A stretch of DNA of 56,860 nucleotides, taken from contig NZ_AKIY01000196.1 of the NCBI RefSeq assembly GCF_000282615.1, forward strand, positions 1-56,860, given 5' to 3'. Shown here piece after piece: positions 55,713-56,860 of the stretch. Origin of the DNA: Bradyrhizobium sp. YR681. Its GTDB lineage: Bacteria; Pseudomonadota; Alphaproteobacteria; Rhizobiales; Xanthobacteraceae. Within the stretch, counting starts at the first letter, position 1. Each line of letters begins with the position of its first letter. The notes under the pieces are model-generated. The model was not told where the DNA came from and did no database searches. It saw only the letters and a program-made list of their open reading frames with translations. Position numbers and translations under genes: made by a program.

Positions 55713-56860
55713 TCAGGGCCGCTTTGCGGCCAGAACCAGATCGGCGGCACGATCACCGGACCGGACCGATCCCTCGATCGTTGCCGGCAATCCCGTAGCA
55801 GTCCAGTCGCCGGCGAGGAACAGGTTTTTCAGCGCGGTGACCGGCCCCGGACGCAGGGCATTCTGCGCCGGCGTGGCGGCAAAAGTGGCCCGGCGCTCGC
55901 GCACGATCTGCCAGGCTGGCAGTTCGCCGGAGACCCCGCCCGCCTTGCACACATCGTCCCAGATCGCCTGCGCGAGTTCCTCGCGCGGCATGTCGACGAG
56001 ACGGTCGCCGTTGCTGATGGTCACCGAGAGCCGGTTCGGGAACGCGAACAGCCACTCTACGACGCCGCCGATCACCCCGAGGATCGGCGCCGAAGCCGGC
56101 GGCGGCTCAAAGCGGAAATGCGCATTCACGATGGCGCGGAATTCGGTCGGCGTCTTCAGGCCCGGCAGCAGGCTTGTGGCCGCACGCGGCGGCACCGCCA
56201 TCACGACGACATCGCCGTCGGCGAGCTGGATCACATCCCCGCCGCCGAAATTCAGCGCGCTGGCCTTGCCGTCATTGCTGACGAACGACCGCAGCTCATG
56301 GCCGAGCTGGACGGTGTGGCCGCGCTCCTGGAGGAATGTCACCGCAGGTTCGATCAGCACCGCGCTGAGACCATCGCGCGCGATCAGGGGACGGCAGGCC
56401 TGCCCGCCGGCAAGCAGCGTCTCGCGCACGATCGCGCCGGCAAGCCCGGCCGAGCCTTCGGGCGGATCGACGTTGAGCGCCGCCAGCAGCAGCGGCTGCA
56501 CCAGACGCTGGTAGAGAGTGCCCTCACAGGGAATCGACCTGCCGACCAGCGTCTCCTCCGACGCCCAGATCAGCGGCGCCAGCTTGAGATAATCGGTGAG
56601 ACCCGTATCGGGGACGCGGCGGCTCTCGTCGAGCACCCATGTCGGCAGCCGGCCATTGCCGAGATCGATCTGCCAGCGCTGCCCGGTCTTGATGTCGACG
56701 AAAGGAAACTGCGCGGTCTCAGGACCGACGAGGCCGGCCTCGGTGCCGATCGAGCGCGCATAGGCGCGTGCGTGGCTGTTGCCCGACAGCAGCAGATGAT
56801 TGCCGTTGTCGATGGTGAGACCGGTCGCGCCGTCGAAATAGGAACGGCAGCGGCCGCCGG
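55713..56860 (-). CDS. hpnE: Squalene-associated FAD desaturase HpnE, N-terminus beyond window
   Basis: The C-terminal 382 residues of HpnE, the FAD enzyme that, with HpnC and HpnD, makes squalene from farnesyl diphosphate. The frame is open to the window edge, where it begins GGRCRSYFDGATGLTIDNGN, the segment just after the FAD-binding GxGxxG; about 35-45 residues are missing. LFLAGDWTATGLPATIEGSV near the end is the second FAD motif of carotenoid-desaturase-like proteins. hpnD and hpnC are expected beyond the edge. Confidence 0.9.
   Translation of the reverse strand, partial: GGRCRSYFDGATGLTIDNGNHLLLSGNSHARAYARSIGTEAGLVGPETAQFPFVDIKTGQRWQIDLGNGRLPTWVLDESRRVPDTGLTDYLKLAPLIWASEETLVGRSIPCEGTLYQRLVQPLLLAALNVDPPEGSAGLAGAIVRETLLAGGQACRPLIARDGLSAVLIEPAVTFLQERGHTVQLGHELRSFVSNDGKASALNFGGGDVIQLADGDVVVMAVPPRAATSLLPGLKTPTEFRAIVNAHFRFEPPPASAPILGVIGGVVEWLFAFPNRLSVTISNGDRLVDMPREELAQAIWDDVCKAGGVSGELPAWQIVRERRATFAATPAQNALRPGPVTALKNLFLAGDWTATGLPATIEGSVRSGDRAADLVLAAKRP

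Overview
The window reads as chromosomal DNA of a Bradyrhizobium-type alphaproteobacterium (Rhodopseudomonas/Nitrobacter relatives are possible). The reasons are the GC-rich codon use, a hopanoid (hpn) locus with the order known from this group, an imuA-imuB-dnaE2 mutasome behind a GTTC-N7-GTTC LexA box, a DUF1109-type anti-sigma factor whose two cysteines fall where I recall them in B. japonicum OsrA, and the palindromic repeats typical of Bradyrhizobium intergenic DNA. No rRNA, tRNA, CRISPR array or transposase was seen. These taxonomic statements come from family knowledge, not from a database search.

Layout. 1-8 kb: the 3' part of a diguanylate cyclase, a DUF2336 protein, a periplasmic aldehyde oxidase operon (paoABC type, minus strand), an ECF sigma/NrsF-OsrA anti-sigma pair, and an Ala-rich exported protein. 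8-20 kb: enoyl-CoA hydratase, a TolC-like outer-membrane factor, a P-loop kinase-like protein, an exported amidohydrolase, a LysE exporter, a heavy-metal RND pump with its adaptor, a CaiB/BaiF CoA-transferase, a small membrane protein and an SDR. 20-29 kb: a DNA-damage island. imuA-imuB-dnaE2 runs left, and a radical-SAM DNA-repair protein plus a DUF4130-UdgX fusion runs right, with one LexA box between them. 29-38 kb: a PiT phosphate transporter, an M20 amidohydrolase, a GMC oxidoreductase, an alpha/beta hydrolase, and a four-gene unit of metallophosphoesterase, cupredoxin, ECF sigma and zinc anti-sigma.

37.8-56.9 kb: the hopanoid locus. hpnO, a DUF2147 gene, hpnN, ispH and hpnH come first; hpnG, shc and hpnE (cut by the window edge) come last and run leftwards. 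Between the convergent ends of hpnH and hpnG lies a compact six-gene plus-strand operon for 2-aminoethylphosphonate-type compounds: binding protein, ATPase, double permease, FAD oxidoreductase, phosphonoacetaldehyde hydrolase and a class-III PLP enzyme. It is flanked by two similar GC hairpin/T-run terminators and preceded by a plausible Pho box. It carries no classical PhnW transaminase.

How the parts work together: IspH feeds isoprenoid precursors, HpnE helps make squalene, Shc cyclises it, HpnH adds adenosine, HpnG removes adenine, HpnO makes the amino-hopanoid, and HpnN carries hopanoids to the outer membrane. The inserted operon would import a C-P compound and release phosphate, with the upstream Pit as the ordinary phosphate importer. 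The most notable points are the phosphonate island inside the hopanoid cluster, a palindromic repeat carried in frame inside dnaE2, and the shared SOS box between a mutasome and a uracil-DNA/radical-SAM repair pair.
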